Made by a program: the position numbers and the translations under genes. A stretch of DNA of 64,000 bases from Amycolatopsis sp. NBC_01480. GTDB lineage: Bacteria > Actinomycetota > Actinomycetes > Mycobacteriales > Pseudonocardiaceae. The stretch lies in NCBI RefSeq assembly GCF_036227205.1, contig NZ_CP109442.1, positions 2,294,001 to 2,358,000 on the forward strand. Reading direction: 5' to 3'. The stretch's first letter is position 1. Every line of letters starts with the position of its first letter. The notes beneath the pieces were generated by a model. That model was not told the DNA's origin. It searched no databases and saw nothing but the letters and a program-made list of their open reading frames with translations. Below are positions 24,893 through 33,178 of the stretch, piece after piece.

Positions 24893-25462
24893 GTGTCAGA
24901 TCTGAATCGGCAGACAGTGATCATCCGGTGTTTGACGATCATGGCCGCTGTCGTGGGATCGGCAGCGTTTCTGACGGCATGTGGCACCAACGTCGGGGGC
25001 CAGGCTCAGCCGTCGAGCGTCTCGCCTGCTCTTCCGGCACCGGCGTCCTCGACCGGCCTCGGCGCGCTCAATCCGTGCAAGACCCTCGACGAAGTACTCG
25101 CCGGTCAAGGGATGCAGCCGGCCGCGACTGTCGCCGATCCGCAGCGAAGCTGCCACGCCGCCAAACCCTCGACTGGGACAGAGGACAACCTCGACATCGG
25201 GCTGTCACTGCAGGACGGGCAGAGCTATAAGGACAACATCAGCAACCCCAGCCAGGCCAGCCCCGGCACAGTCGGCCCCCGCGCCGCCGTCGAATAGCGC
25301 GAACCCGTCGGCGCCAAGGGCCAGTGTTCGATCGCCATCGAGGTGAAGCCCAACTCACGCGCACTGATCTCGGTCAGCGTCAACTCCGACACCGACAAAG
25401 CCTGCAAAACAGCCGAAGGTCTAGCCGACAAGCTCGAACCACTGCTCCCGAAGAACACCTGA
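24893..25462 (+). pseudogene. DUF3558 lipoprotein gene, copy 2, with one internal TAG
   Basis: GTG 24893 follows a very good AGGAGG (24880-24885). The signal ends in lipobox LTACG; the DUF3558 body reads NPCKTLDEVLAGQGMQPAATVADPQRSCH and LSLQDGQSYKDNISNPSQ. An in-frame TAG at 25295-25297 stops it at 134 residues. The same frame then continues unbroken through REPVGAKGQCSIAIEVKPNSRALISV to LADKLEPLLPKNT and TGA at 25460-25462, total 189 codons. Either a recent pseudogene or a truncated product that keeps the signal and half the domain. Confidence 0.85.
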
Positions 25463-25763
25463 GGGCTCCGCTCCGGGCGCTTCCCTCCGGAGACCGCACC
25501 GAGGCCGAGAAGGGGTGCTACTGCCGAGACTCAAAAGCAGCCTCCGCCTCATCAGTCCTTTAAGACAACTATCTGCTCCGAGGCCAGAACACTTGCAGCG
25601 CAGGCTGCGGGAGGGGACTAAGGAGAGAGTGTTAAGGGGTGTTGCGCGGTGTTCGGCCAAGGCGGCCGGCCACTGAGGCCCGGACGGCATCCAAGTCGGA
25701 GCACGGTCATAGCCCTGCACTGCGGTACACCACAGGGCAGGGTTTGCCCGTAGTGTTCATACC
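25463..25763. other. Intergenic region between DUF3558 copies, no feature recognised
   Basis: About 300 bases with lower GC than the flanks and no long open frame of good codon use. I looked for a tRNA, a terminator and a further DUF3558 remnant and found none convincing. It probably holds the promoter of copy 3. Confidence 0.4.
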
Positions 25764-26309
25764 GTGACCGGATCGATCCGCAGCCTCTCGGCCATCATCT
25801 CCGTCGTGGCACTCGCGTGCGCCTTGACGGCCTGCAGCGACAAACTCGGCGGCCAGCCCGCTCCTGTGTCCAGCGACCCGAGCAGCCAGCCATCGGCGAC
25901 CAGCGATACTCCATTGGCAGGTCTGAGCCCGTGCGCGACGCTCGACAAGGCACTGACCGGGCAGGGGTTCCCCGCAGCGGCACCCACGGCTGCCGATCCC
26001 GAACACAGTTGCGCGACAACCAAGCCACAGGTGGGCACCGTCGGCCTGATGCTCCAGGACGGCCGAACCATCAATGAGGACCTCGGCGACCCATCCAAAA
26101 CAAAAACAGGAACGGTGCATGAGCGAGCGGCGATCCTCGAGCCCGGCTACCTCGGTACCAGCAGCGGCTGCGCAGTGGACATGGAGGTAAAACCGAAGTC
26201 ACGCGTGACCGTCTCCGGCACCCTCTCCACTGGGACGACTGATCAGGCCTGCGATTTCGCGCGGTCAGCAGCGGAAGCCGTCGAGCTGCTGCTCCCCAAG
26301 AACAGCTGA
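25764..26309 (+). CDS. DUF3558-family lipoprotein, copy 3 (intact)
   Basis: A 181-residue protein from GTG 25764: MTGSIRSLSAIISVVALACALTAC is the lipoprotein signal (lipobox LTAC, Cys24). After a Ser/Pro linker comes the DUF3558 domain: LSPCATLDKALTGQGFPAAAPTAADPEHSC, MLQDGRTINEDLGDP, GCAVDMEVKPKSRVTV and ACDFARSAAEAVELLLPKN. Three conserved Cys (SPC, HSC, GC) plus TDQAC suggest disulfides. It is the only intact one of three paralogues, about 30-40% identical by eye to the others. DUF3558 lipoproteins are common in mycolic actinobacteria and Pseudonocardiales near type VII substrates; function unknown. Confidence 0.82.
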   Translation: MTGSIRSLSAIISVVALACALTACSDKLGGQPAPVSSDPSSQPSATSDTPLAGLSPCATLDKALTGQGFPAAAPTAADPEHSCATTKPQVGTVGLMLQDGRTINEDLGDPSKTKTGTVHERAAILEPGYLGTSSGCAVDMEVKPKSRVTVSGTLSTGTTDQACDFARSAAEAVELLLPKNS

Positions 26310-26412
26310 GCAGCGGGCCACCAGTTAGTTGAAACCCCCTGACAGGCCCAGAGAGTCGAACTAGAGTGACAGGCAAGCACTCAGCGTGTACAGAAGGGTG
26401 AGGTGAGTCACG

Positions 26413-26895
26413 ATGAGTACAGGGTCCGAGTTCGACGGCCCACCGGCGGCCGCCCCCAGCGGCGACGCCGGGCAAAACTTTCTCTCGAACTTGCTCTATA
26501 ACCCTATGGACAGCGCTGGGGCACAAAAACTCAATGAAGGTGCGCAGCAGTTCAAAGCACTGGCAGAGAACGGTAGTTTTGCCATAAACGAAGAGGGTTT
26601 TGCCGCCTACCAAAAAGTATGCGATAAATTCCTCGACGGCTACAGCGACATGAGCACAGAGTTGCTGTTCCTTCTCAGGCGCGCAAAAATGGGTTCGAGC
26701 GACTACGCCAAACAAGTTTCCGATTTCAATGTCAAAGTCGCTGCCGGCGACGAGCAGTCCTTGATCCCCAATTTCGAGCTGCTGAAAACCGGCTTCGAGC
26801 AGGTGAAGGAAGCACTGGCGATCGCCCGTAAGAACTACAACGCCACCGAAGACTCGCATCAGCAGGCCCTGTCCAAGCTGCACGGAGAGCACTAG
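26413..26895 (+). CDS. Small helical protein with YxxxE signal, probable type VII secretion substrate
   Basis: A 160-residue protein without Sec signal. After a Pro/Gly-rich start the rest is predicted helical (FKALAENGSFAINEEGFAAYQKVCDKFLDGYSDMSTELLFLLRRAKMGSSDYAKQV...). Near the C-terminus, Tyr142-Asn-Ala-Thr-Glu146 matches the general YxxxD/E type VII secretion signal that follows a helical hairpin. I do not recognise a named family; position and size suggest the PE/WXG-like partner of the next gene. Its stop is 2 bases before the PPE-like ATG, implying co-translation of a heterodimer. Its codon use is clearly less GC-rich than neighbouring genes (many AAA, TTT, ATA-type codons). Confidence 0.6.
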   Translation: MSTGSEFDGPPAAAPSGDAGQNFLSNLLYNPMDSAGAQKLNEGAQQFKALAENGSFAINEEGFAAYQKVCDKFLDGYSDMSTELLFLLRRAKMGSSDYAKQVSDFNVKVAAGDEQSLIPNFELLKTGFEQVKEALAIARKNYNATEDSHQQALSKLHGEH

Positions 26896-26897
26896 CC

Positions 26898-28343
26898 ATG
26901 GTAGAAGCGGCAGAGCATCGCCAGTACGAGGCCGATTACTACACGGACACCCAGCGCAAGCAGCAACAGAGCCTCAAGAACTTCGGCGCGGAGGACAAGG
27001 CGGATGTCAGTAAGGGCATCCAGGGGCGGACCGAGCAGGCTGCGTCCCAGTATTCGGTCTCCCAAGGCGATCAGCTGCTGCAAGGCCAGACAACGCGTGG
27101 CGACGCGCCTACGCCGAACGCGAACTACGCGGCCCATGACCATCAGGCGCTCTACGACATGGTCCACAACGACTTGGACGCCGGCGACATCGACGCCAAA
27201 GGCCGGGTCTCCAACAAGCTGGGAAACTGGCTCGCCGATATCTCAGACGCCGCGAATGAAGCGACCACCGCGAGTGGTGCACAGTGGCAAGGTGCCGGCG
27301 CTTCGCAAGCGCACGGATTCTTTCAAAACACGGCCACTTACACCGCGCAAACCGCGAGCGCCGCGCAGCTGAGTTCCAACCGCTACTCCCAGCAGGCTGC
27401 GGCCGCGGACCACGCGCAGAAGAGCATGCCGAAGCCCAGTGGCTTCAATCAAGACGCCGAAATCGAAAAGGCGACCGTGCAGTACGCGACCGGTAATCCG
27501 GCTGCGGGAGCACAGACGATGAACGCCGTCGCGGCCAAGCAGCAGCAGGCGCAAGCCGACCACGCCCAAGCGGTGCAGGTCCTGCAAGGGCTGGACAACA
27601 CGTACCACGGAACGGCCACCACACAGCCCTCCTTCACACCGCCTCCGCAGATCGGCGCGCCGGACAGCAGCACCCACATCAGCAGCGCCGATTCCGGCGG
27701 CGGTGTCGGCACGCACGGGTCCGGGGTCGGGGCGCCCGGGGGCAGCAGTTACAACCCGGCGGGCGGCCAGCCTGGTGGCGGGCAGCCCGGAGTGGGCACC
27801 GGCGGGGCCGGGTCGTCGTACACGCCTGGGTCCGGTGCCAGTACCGGAGCAGGCAACATCGGTGGGCCACCCGGGGGTGGCGGCGGGTTCCGCGGCCCCG
27901 GCGGTGGCGGCGGTTTCGGCCGGGTCACCCCCGACGCGCTGGCGATGGGCGGTCCGCCCGGTGGCGGCGGCAGCGGGGGTGGCGACATCACCCGCAGCCG
28001 GCCGGGGATCGGGACCGGGCGGTCCGGCGGTGGGTTCGCGGGCAGCCGCGTGTCCGGTGGCGGGTACAAGCCCGGCGAGGTCGAAGAGCCCGGCAAAGGC
28101 ACCGGCAAGGGTGCTGCCGGCGAGCGGCTCGAACGCGGGGGCACCGCCGCGGCGAACGCAGGCAAAGCCGGCAAAGCGGGCGAGGGCGGAGCCGCGGGCA
28201 ACGCCGCCGGCAAGAAGAAGGAAGAAGACAAGGAACACAAGAACAAAATCCCGACCCAGGTCGACCCCGACGAGGTCTTCGAGGTCCGACCCGAACGCGG
28301 CCCCGACGGCGAGAAGATCACCCCACCGGTGATCGGCGGCTGA
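26898..28343 (+). CDS. PPE-like protein with Gly-rich C-terminal region, probable type VII substrate
   Basis: A 481-residue protein. Residues 1-~225 are helical and polar: DHQALYDMVHNDLDAGDIDAKGRVSNKLGNWLADISDAANEATTASGAQWQGAGASQAHGFF, with a W-Q-G turn (Trp130-Gly132) as in PPE/WXG proteins. Residues ~250-420 are a disordered Gly/Pro/Ser region with GGPPGGGG and PGGGQPG repeats. The tail is basic then acidic (GKKKEEDKEHKNKIPTQVDPDEVFEVRPERG), a conserved-looking end. There is no signal peptide, as expected for type VII export. Its N-domain would be the EspG client. Ends at a strong terminator (28362). Confidence 0.65.
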   Translation: MVEAAEHRQYEADYYTDTQRKQQQSLKNFGAEDKADVSKGIQGRTEQAASQYSVSQGDQLLQGQTTRGDAPTPNANYAAHDHQALYDMVHNDLDAGDIDAKGRVSNKLGNWLADISDAANEATTASGAQWQGAGASQAHGFFQNTATYTAQTASAAQLSSNRYSQQAAAADHAQKSMPKPSGFNQDAEIEKATVQYATGNPAAGAQTMNAVAAKQQQAQADHAQAVQVLQGLDNTYHGTATTQPSFTPPPQIGAPDSSTHISSADSGGGVGTHGSGVGAPGGSSYNPAGGQPGGGQPGVGTGGAGSSYTPGSGASTGAGNIGGPPGGGGGFRGPGGGGGFGRVTPDALAMGGPPGGGGSGGGDITRSRPGIGTGRSGGGFAGSRVSGGGYKPGEVEEPGKGTGKGAAGERLERGGTAAANAGKAGKAGEGGAAGNAAGKKKEEDKEHKNKIPTQVDPDEVFEVRPERGPDGEKITPPVIGG

Positions 28344-28361
28344 CAGCACGAAAGACGCGGG

Positions 28362-28394
28362 CCACCAGCTGTTCGAAGACTGGACAGCTGGTGG
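28362..28394 (+). terminator. Terminator of the type VII substrate operon
   Basis: CCACCAGCTGT (28362-28372) pairs perfectly with ACAGCTGGTGG (28384-28394), 11 bases, 11-base loop, 19 bases after the PPE-like stop. No T-run. Confidence 0.75.
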
Positions 28395-28608
28395 GCGCGC
28401 CAGTGCTCGGGGCGATCGGCGGCCACGGCCCGAGCCGCTCGGCCAGCTGACATGAGTCGACAAGACTGCACGGCGCGGCACCGGGAAGCGCCAGGCCACC
28501 CCGGACCCAGGCAGTCATCAAGACCGCACGACCTGGCGCTGGGAAGGACGACGACAGCCCCGACCCCAGGTGGTCGACAAAGCCACACGGCCCGGCGCTG
28601 GGAAGCGC

Positions 28609-30044
28609 GAGCAATAGTCAAGACCTGTGGATGAAGATCTTTTAGGCGGCTGCGGGTGGGATGTGTTCGGTGGGGCGTTCGACGAGTTTGCCTGCCTCGA
28701 ACCGTGCGCCGGCACGGACGAGGGCGACCAGGTGGGGCGCGTTGACCGCGCGCCAGCGAGCCTGGGCCGCTTCGATGAGCTTGAATGCCATCGCCAACCC
28801 CGCCGCGCGGGAGCCAGGACCCTTGGTGACCTTGGTGCGGTGCCGCACGGTGGCGAAGGTTGACTCGATCGGGTTCGTGGTCCGCAGGTGGATCCAGTGC
28901 TCGGCCGGATAGTCGTAGAACGCCAGCAGCACGTCAATGTCGTCGGTGATCTTGGCGGCGGCCTTGGGGAACTTCGCGCCGTAGGCGGCATCGAACGCCT
29001 TCACCGCGTCCAGGGCGTGCCGGCGGTCTTCGGCGTTCCAGATCTGCGCGAGGGCCTTCTTCGCCCCGGGATGCGCGGACTTGGGCAGCGCCGCCAGCAC
29101 GTTGGCGATCTTGTGGAACCAGCAGCGCTGCTCCCGGGTCTCGGGAAACACCTCCCGCAGCGCGCCCCAGAACCCCAGTGCCCCGTCGCCCGCGGCCAGC
29201 ACCGGGGCACGCATCCCGCGGCGGCGGGCATCGCGCAGCAGATCCGCCCAGGACTCGGCCGACTCGCGGTACCCGTCAGCCAGCGCGACGAGCTCCTTGC
29301 GGCCGTCGGCGCGCACCCCGATCATCACCAGCAGGCACAGTTTCTGCTCTTCCAGGCGGATGTTGACGTGGATCCCGTCCGCCCACAGATAAACAAAGTC
29401 CACAGTGGACAGATCACGTTCGGCGAAGGCGCGTTGTTCGGCCTTCCACTGCTCGGTCAGCTTCGTGATCACCGGACCCGACAGGCCCTTCGCCGACCCG
29501 AGGAACTGACCCAGCGCTGGCACGAAGTCCCCCGAGGACAGGCCGTGCAGGTACAGCAAGGGCAGCACCTCGGTGATCTTCGGGGTCTTGCGTGCCCACG
29601 GCGGCAGGATCGCCGAGGAGAACCGCTCGCGTTCGCCGGTGTCGGGGTCGATGCGCTTGTCGTTGACCCGCGGCGCGGTCACCTCGACCGCGCCCGCGCT
29701 GGTCAGCACCTCGCGCGGTTCGTGGTGACCGTTGCGCACCACCAGGCGATGCCCGTTCTCGTCACGCTCGCCGGCGAACCGGGCAATGTAGGCCTCGACC
29801 TCGGCCTGCAACGCCTCGGCCAGCATCCGCCGCGCGCCTTCACGCACCAGCTCATCGATCATCGACGACGCGGACGAGCCGCCCGCCGCACCGTCATCAC
29901 CAGCAGCAGGATCAGGGACTACGCTCAGCATCGGGTCGTGCCTTCCCGGCCGACGTTGGCGCGTCGGCCATGCTTGGAAACCTCATCCGGTCACCGGGAA
30001 GGTACGCCCCCTTCCCAGCCATCCACAGGTTTCAAGCATTGCTC
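28609..30044 (-). mobile_element. Complete IS256-family insertion sequence with 8-bp target duplication
   Basis: A 1436-base element. Termini are imperfect inverted repeats: both begin GAGCAAT and share ACCTGTGGATG at positions 15-25 (20 of 25 matching; left 28609-28633, right 30020-30044). The sequence GGAAGCGC flanks both sides directly (28601-28608 and 30045-30052), an 8-base target-site duplication as expected for IS256. Deleting the element and one copy rebuilds a normal unit of the surrounding repeat array. It carries one intact transposase gene on the minus strand. Confidence 0.88.
28642..29931 (-). CDS. IS256-family (mutator-type) transposase
   Basis: A 429-residue intact transposase, ATG 29931. 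The DDE residues fit IS256: Asp in VYLWADGIHVNIR, Asp in VLAAGDGALGFWGAL and Glu in RTTNPIESTFATVRHRT. The IS256 signature region FPETREQRCWFHKIANVLAALPKS is complete. The N-terminal part has the HxxP block RNGHHEPREVLTSAGAVEVTAPRV for end binding. No frameshift, so the element may be active. Terminal repeats and target duplication are described with the element. Confidence 0.95.
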   Translation of the reverse strand: MLSVVPDPAAGDDGAAGGSSASSMIDELVREGARRMLAEALQAEVEAYIARFAGERDENGHRLVVRNGHHEPREVLTSAGAVEVTAPRVNDKRIDPDTGERERFSSAILPPWARKTPKITEVLPLLYLHGLSSGDFVPALGQFLGSAKGLSGPVITKLTEQWKAEQRAFAERDLSTVDFVYLWADGIHVNIRLEEQKLCLLVMIGVRADGRKELVALADGYRESAESWADLLRDARRRGMRAPVLAAGDGALGFWGALREVFPETREQRCWFHKIANVLAALPKSAHPGAKKALAQIWNAEDRRHALDAVKAFDAAYGAKFPKAAAKITDDIDVLLAFYDYPAEHWIHLRTTNPIESTFATVRHRTKVTKGPGSRAAGLAMAFKLIEAAQARWRAVNAPHLVALVRAGARFEAGKLVERPTEHIPPAAA

Positions 30045-30334
30045 GGAAGCGCCAGCGCAACCCGGAATCCAGCAGCCGACAAGACTGCACGGCACGACAC
30101 CGCGGAGTGCCCAGGGCAACCGTGGCCACCAAGTCGACAAGACTGCACGGCCCGACATCGGGAAACGCGAGGGCAGCCAGGCGGTCGACTAAGCCACACG
30201 GCCGGGCACTGGAAAGCGCACGGGCAACTCCAGCCCCAGACAACCCGCCCCCAGAACCACCACAACAACCCCGACCCCAACATCAGGGGCCAACCCCGAT
30301 GTGCGGCCCACATCTGTCCGGCATCCTTACCCGT

Positions 30335-31105
30335 ATGCGTTTCTACCTCGTCGACGCCTTCACCGATCGGCCGTTCGCCGGGAACCCGGCCGGGGTCGTG
30401 GTGCTGGACGAACCGGCCGACGCGCGGTGGATGCAAGACGTGGCCGCCGAGATGAAGCATCCGGAGACCGCGTTCGTCGTCACGGCACAAGCGGCACAAG
30501 CCGCACGAGAGCCCAAGTCGCTCAGGTGGTTCACGCCCATGACGGAAGTCGACCTCTGTGGGCACGCCACCGTTGCCACCACGCACGTGCTCGGCGGACG
30601 CCAGCGCTTCGCAACCCGCAGCGGCATCCTCACCTGCGAGGCCCGCGACGGCTGGGTCGAGCTGGACTTTCCCGCCGATCCGCCCCAGCCGACCGACGAC
30701 GACCTCCACACGGTCCTGCGCGGCACCAAGATCACCTTCACCGGGCGGGGGCGCGAGAACCTGTTCGCCGTGCTGAAAGACGCCGACGCCGTGCGGAACG
30801 CGCAGCCTGACCTCAACGCCCTGCGCGCCCTCTGGAAAGGCCGGCTCGTGATCACCGCCGAGGGCCACCACACGGACTTCGTCAGCCGGTTCTTCGGGCC
30901 TGGCGTCGGGGTGGACGAGGATCCGGTCACCGGGTCCGCGCACTGCACGCTGGCGCCGTACTGGGCCGGGCGGATCGGGCGCACCGAGCTGACCGGCGAG
31001 CAGGCCTCCGCGCGGGGCGGGATCGTCAAAACCGAACTCAAGGGCGACCGCGTGCTCCTGCGCGGTCAGGCCGTCACCATCGTGAGCGGGGAGCTGCACG
31101 TCTGA
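30335..31105 (+). CDS. PhzF-family isomerase
   Basis: A 256-residue protein, ATG 30335: MRFYLVDAFTDRPFAGNPAGVVVL is the PhzF N-terminus, with the catalytic Glu in HPETAFV (about position 45). The second half ends in FVSRFFGPGVGVDEDPVTGSAHCTLAPYW, the signature repeat of the diaminopimelate-epimerase-like fold. It isomerises a small hydroxy/amino acid-like compound; not necessarily phenazine, as no other phz genes are present. It overlaps the YccF gene by one base (TGATG), so they form an operon. Confidence 0.9.
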   Translation: MRFYLVDAFTDRPFAGNPAGVVVLDEPADARWMQDVAAEMKHPETAFVVTAQAAQAAREPKSLRWFTPMTEVDLCGHATVATTHVLGGRQRFATRSGILTCEARDGWVELDFPADPPQPTDDDLHTVLRGTKITFTGRGRENLFAVLKDADAVRNAQPDLNALRALWKGRLVITAEGHHTDFVSRFFGPGVGVDEDPVTGSAHCTLAPYWAGRIGRTELTGEQASARGGIVKTELKGDRVLLRGQAVTIVSGELHV

Positions 31106-31479
31106 TGCGTCTGCTGCTGAACATCATCTGGCTCGTGCTCTGCGGCTTCTGGATGGCCCTGGGCTATCTGCTCGCGGGCGTCGTCTGCTGCATCCTGATC
31201 GTCACGATCCCGTTCGGGCTCGCGTCGTTCCGGATCGCGAACTACGCGCTGTGGCCGTTCGGGCGGACGGTGGTCGAACGGGGCGACGCCGGGGCCGGGT
31301 CGGCCATCGGCAACGTCATCTGGTTCATCTTCGCCGGGCTGTGGCTCGCCATCGGGCACATCCTGACCGGGGTGGCGCTGTGCGTCACGATCATCGGCAT
31401 CCCGCTGGGCCTGGCGAACTTCAAGCTCGTCCCGGTCTCACTGATGCCACTGGGCAAGGAGATCGTGGACCTGCCCTAG
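31105..31479 (+). CDS. YccF-domain inner membrane protein
   Basis: A 124-residue membrane protein with a duplicated YccF (DUF307) unit: LLLNIIWLVLCGFWMALGYLLAGVVCCILIVTIPFGLASFRIANYALWPFGRTVV and again IGNVIWFIFAGLWLAIGHILTGVALCVTIIGIPLGLANFKLVPVSLMPLGKEIV. Four membrane segments. Function unknown. It matches Rv0870c in position relative to moaA and cspB, as far as I recall. Its last 4 bases overlap the end of the convergent metallophosphatase gene. Confidence 0.9.
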   Translation: MRLLLNIIWLVLCGFWMALGYLLAGVVCCILIVTIPFGLASFRIANYALWPFGRTVVERGDAGAGSAIGNVIWFIFAGLWLAIGHILTGVALCVTIIGIPLGLANFKLVPVSLMPLGKEIVDLP

Positions 31480-32273
31480 TCCTCCGGCTCGAACGGCAGC
31501 TTCACCACCAGGCACGGGCCGCCGACGAACAGGCCGCCGTCGATGCCCAGCGCTTTGCCGCCGGCGTAGAGGTACGGGCGCTCGATCTGCGCCGGGTGGA
31601 TGCCCAGCTGGTCGGCGATCACGCTGTGCCCGTGCACGATCCGCTTGCCGCCCAGCGCGTCCAACAGCTTCTGCGCGTTCTCCTCGCCGGACGGTCCGCG
31701 GAAGGCGTAACGCGTGGTCATCCGGCGCCACACCTCCCACCAGGACTCGATGTCGCTGCCGGACAGGATCTCGTGCGCGGCGGCGTTGATCGCCTCGATG
31801 TCCTCGCCCCAGTCGAGGTATTCGAGGGTGTCGGAGTGCAGCAGCAGGTGGTCGTCGGCGAGCGCGACCAGCGGACGCTCGCTCAGCCACTCGATGTGCT
31901 CCGGGGTCAGCCGGTCCTGATCGGACAGCAGGCCGCCGTTGATCTCCCAGCTGCGCGCGAAGCTGCGCGGGCCGAAGTCGGACGGCACCTGCCGGTCGCC
32001 GAAGTGGTACATCCCCAGCAGCAGGATCTCGTGGTTGCCCAGCAGCATCTGCACCGAGCCGCCCGCCTCGGGCGCTTGCCCGTGCAGCTCACGGACGAGA
32101 TCGATCACGCCGACGCCGTCCGGACCGCGGTCCACGAAGTCCCCCAGGAACCACAGCTGGTCCTCCGCACCGGCCCAGTTGCCCTCGTCGTCGACGAGAC
32201 CCTCGGCGCGGAGCGCGTCGGCCAGGGCATCACGGTGCCCGTGGACGTCGCCCACCACATAGACGCTCATCAT
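31476..32273 (-). CDS. Calcineurin-like metallophosphoesterase
   Basis: A 265-residue protein. Metal-binding motifs of the PPP/calcineurin fold appear in order: GDVHGH (residues 8-13), GDFVDRGPDG (about 44-53), LLGNHE (about 77-82) and VHGHS (about 214). It is a cytoplasmic dimetal phosphatase, similar in build to bacterial PP1-like or ApaH-like enzymes; substrate unknown. Two possible ATG codons at 32273 and 32270. Convergent with, and overlapping the end of, the YccF gene; 34 bases after the HAD-IIA gene on the same strand. Confidence 0.88.
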   Translation of the reverse strand: MMSVYVVGDVHGHRDALADALRAEGLVDDEGNWAGAEDQLWFLGDFVDRGPDGVGVIDLVRELHGQAPEAGGSVQMLLGNHEILLLGMYHFGDRQVPSDFGPRSFARSWEINGGLLSDQDRLTPEHIEWLSERPLVALADDHLLLHSDTLEYLDWGEDIEAINAAAHEILSGSDIESWWEVWRRMTTRYAFRGPSGEENAQKLLDALGGKRIVHGHSVIADQLGIHPAQIERPYLYAGGKALGIDGGLFVGGPCLVVKLPFEPED

Positions 32274-32307
32274 TCGACGATATGCCCCGCTCCCGGGCCG
32301 GTGTCGG

Positions 32308-33108
32308 TCAGCCTTCGCCGAACGGGTCCATGGTTCGCCCGATCAGGTCGGCCACCGAGTCGATCACCATGGTGGGCCGGTACGGATAGCGCTCGGCCGA
32401 CTCCGGAGTGGAGATGCCGGTGAGCACCAGGATCGTCTGCAGCCCCGCTTCGATGCCCGAGTGGACGTCGGTGTCCATCCGGTCGCCGATCATCAGCGTC
32501 GACTCCGAGTGCGCGCCGAGCCGCCGCAGCGCCGAGCGCATCATCAGCGGGTTCGGCTTGCCGACGTAGTACGGCGAGCGCCCGGTGGCCTTCTCGATCA
32601 GCGCCGCGACGGAGCCGGTGGCGGGCATCGAGCCGTCGATGCTCGGGCCGGTGGCGTCCGGGTTGGTGGCGATGAACTTCGCGCCGCCCTCGATCAGCCG
32701 GATGGCGCGGGTGATCGCGCTGAAGCTGTACGTGCGGGTCTCGCCCAGCACCACGTAGTCCGGGTCGCGGTCGGTCAGCACGTAACCGACCTCGTGCAAC
32801 GCCGTGGTCAGGCCGGCCTCGCCGATCACGAACGCCGAGCCGCCCGGCCGCTGCGAGTCCAGGAACTTCGCGGTGGCCAGCGCCGAGGTCCAGATCGACT
32901 CCTCGGGGATGTCCAGCCCGGTGCGCTCGAGCCGCGCCCGCAGGTCCCGCGGGGTGTAGATCGAATTGTTGGTCAGCACCAGGAACTTGATCCCGTTGTC
33001 CCGCAGCTCGGCGAGGAACTCGTCCGCCCGGGGCACGAGGTGCTCCTCGCGAACCAGGACGCCGTCCATGTCGGTCAGGTAGGTCCAGCGGCCTTCGGTC
33101 ACCGTCAC
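32308..33108 (-). CDS. HAD-IIA (NagD-like) phosphatase
   Basis: A 266-residue protein from GTG 33108 with GAGGACGG upstream. Motif I is [17 protein letters not shown] (DxDG), motif [10 protein letters not shown], then the C2-type cap, and motif [51 protein letters not shown], all typical for HAD-IIA/NagD. It probably removes phosphate from a sugar phosphate or nucleotide. It probably forms an operon with the metallophosphatase downstream. Confidence 0.9.
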   Translation of the reverse strand: MTVTEGRWTYLTDMDGVLVREEHLVPRADEFLAELRDNGIKFLVLTNNSIYTPRDLRARLERTGLDIPEESIWTSALATAKFLDSQRPGGSAFVIGEAGLTTALHEVGYVLTDRDPDYVVLGETRTYSFSAITRAIRLIEGGAKFIATNPDATGPSIDGSMPATGSVAALIEKATGRSPYYVGKPNPLMMRSALRRLGAHSESTLMIGDRMDTDVHSGIEAGLQTILVLTGISTPESAERYPYRPTMVIDSVADLIGRTMDPFGEG

Positions 33109-33178
33109 CCGTCCTCGTTTCTTGATCACGGAGCAGAGCAACCGAACCGTATCACCGAAAACCGTGCCGACCGCGGCT

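Larger units (their letters stand above)
28455..30234. repeat. Degenerate ~50-59-bp direct repeat array, interrupted by an IS
   Basis: Six units once the IS is removed: 28455-28512, 28513-28571, 28572-28608 continued at 30053-30073, 30074-30131, 30132-30182 and 30183-30234. Each begins near RGTCGACAAGACTGCACGG, continues CCCGGCRCTGGGAAGCGC and ends in a GGCAACCC..CCAGGC-like stretch. The GGCGCT-GGGA-AGCGCC part can fold into a small hairpin. Units differ at many positions, so this is not a CRISPR array. No coding sequence covers it; it lies between the type VII locus and the PhzF gene. Confidence 0.8.

Noticed and set aside
24893..25462. Amber readthrough or stop-codon recoding in DUF3558 genes
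   Set aside because: Copy 1 also has frameshifts and the TAG positions differ between copies, so decay is simpler than recoding.
28455..30234. CRISPR-like regular repeats
   Set aside because: Units are too divergent, spacers are short and alike, and no cas gene is near.
30335..31105. Phenazine biosynthesis gene
   Set aside because: PhzF-like alone is a broad isomerase family; no other phz genes nearby.
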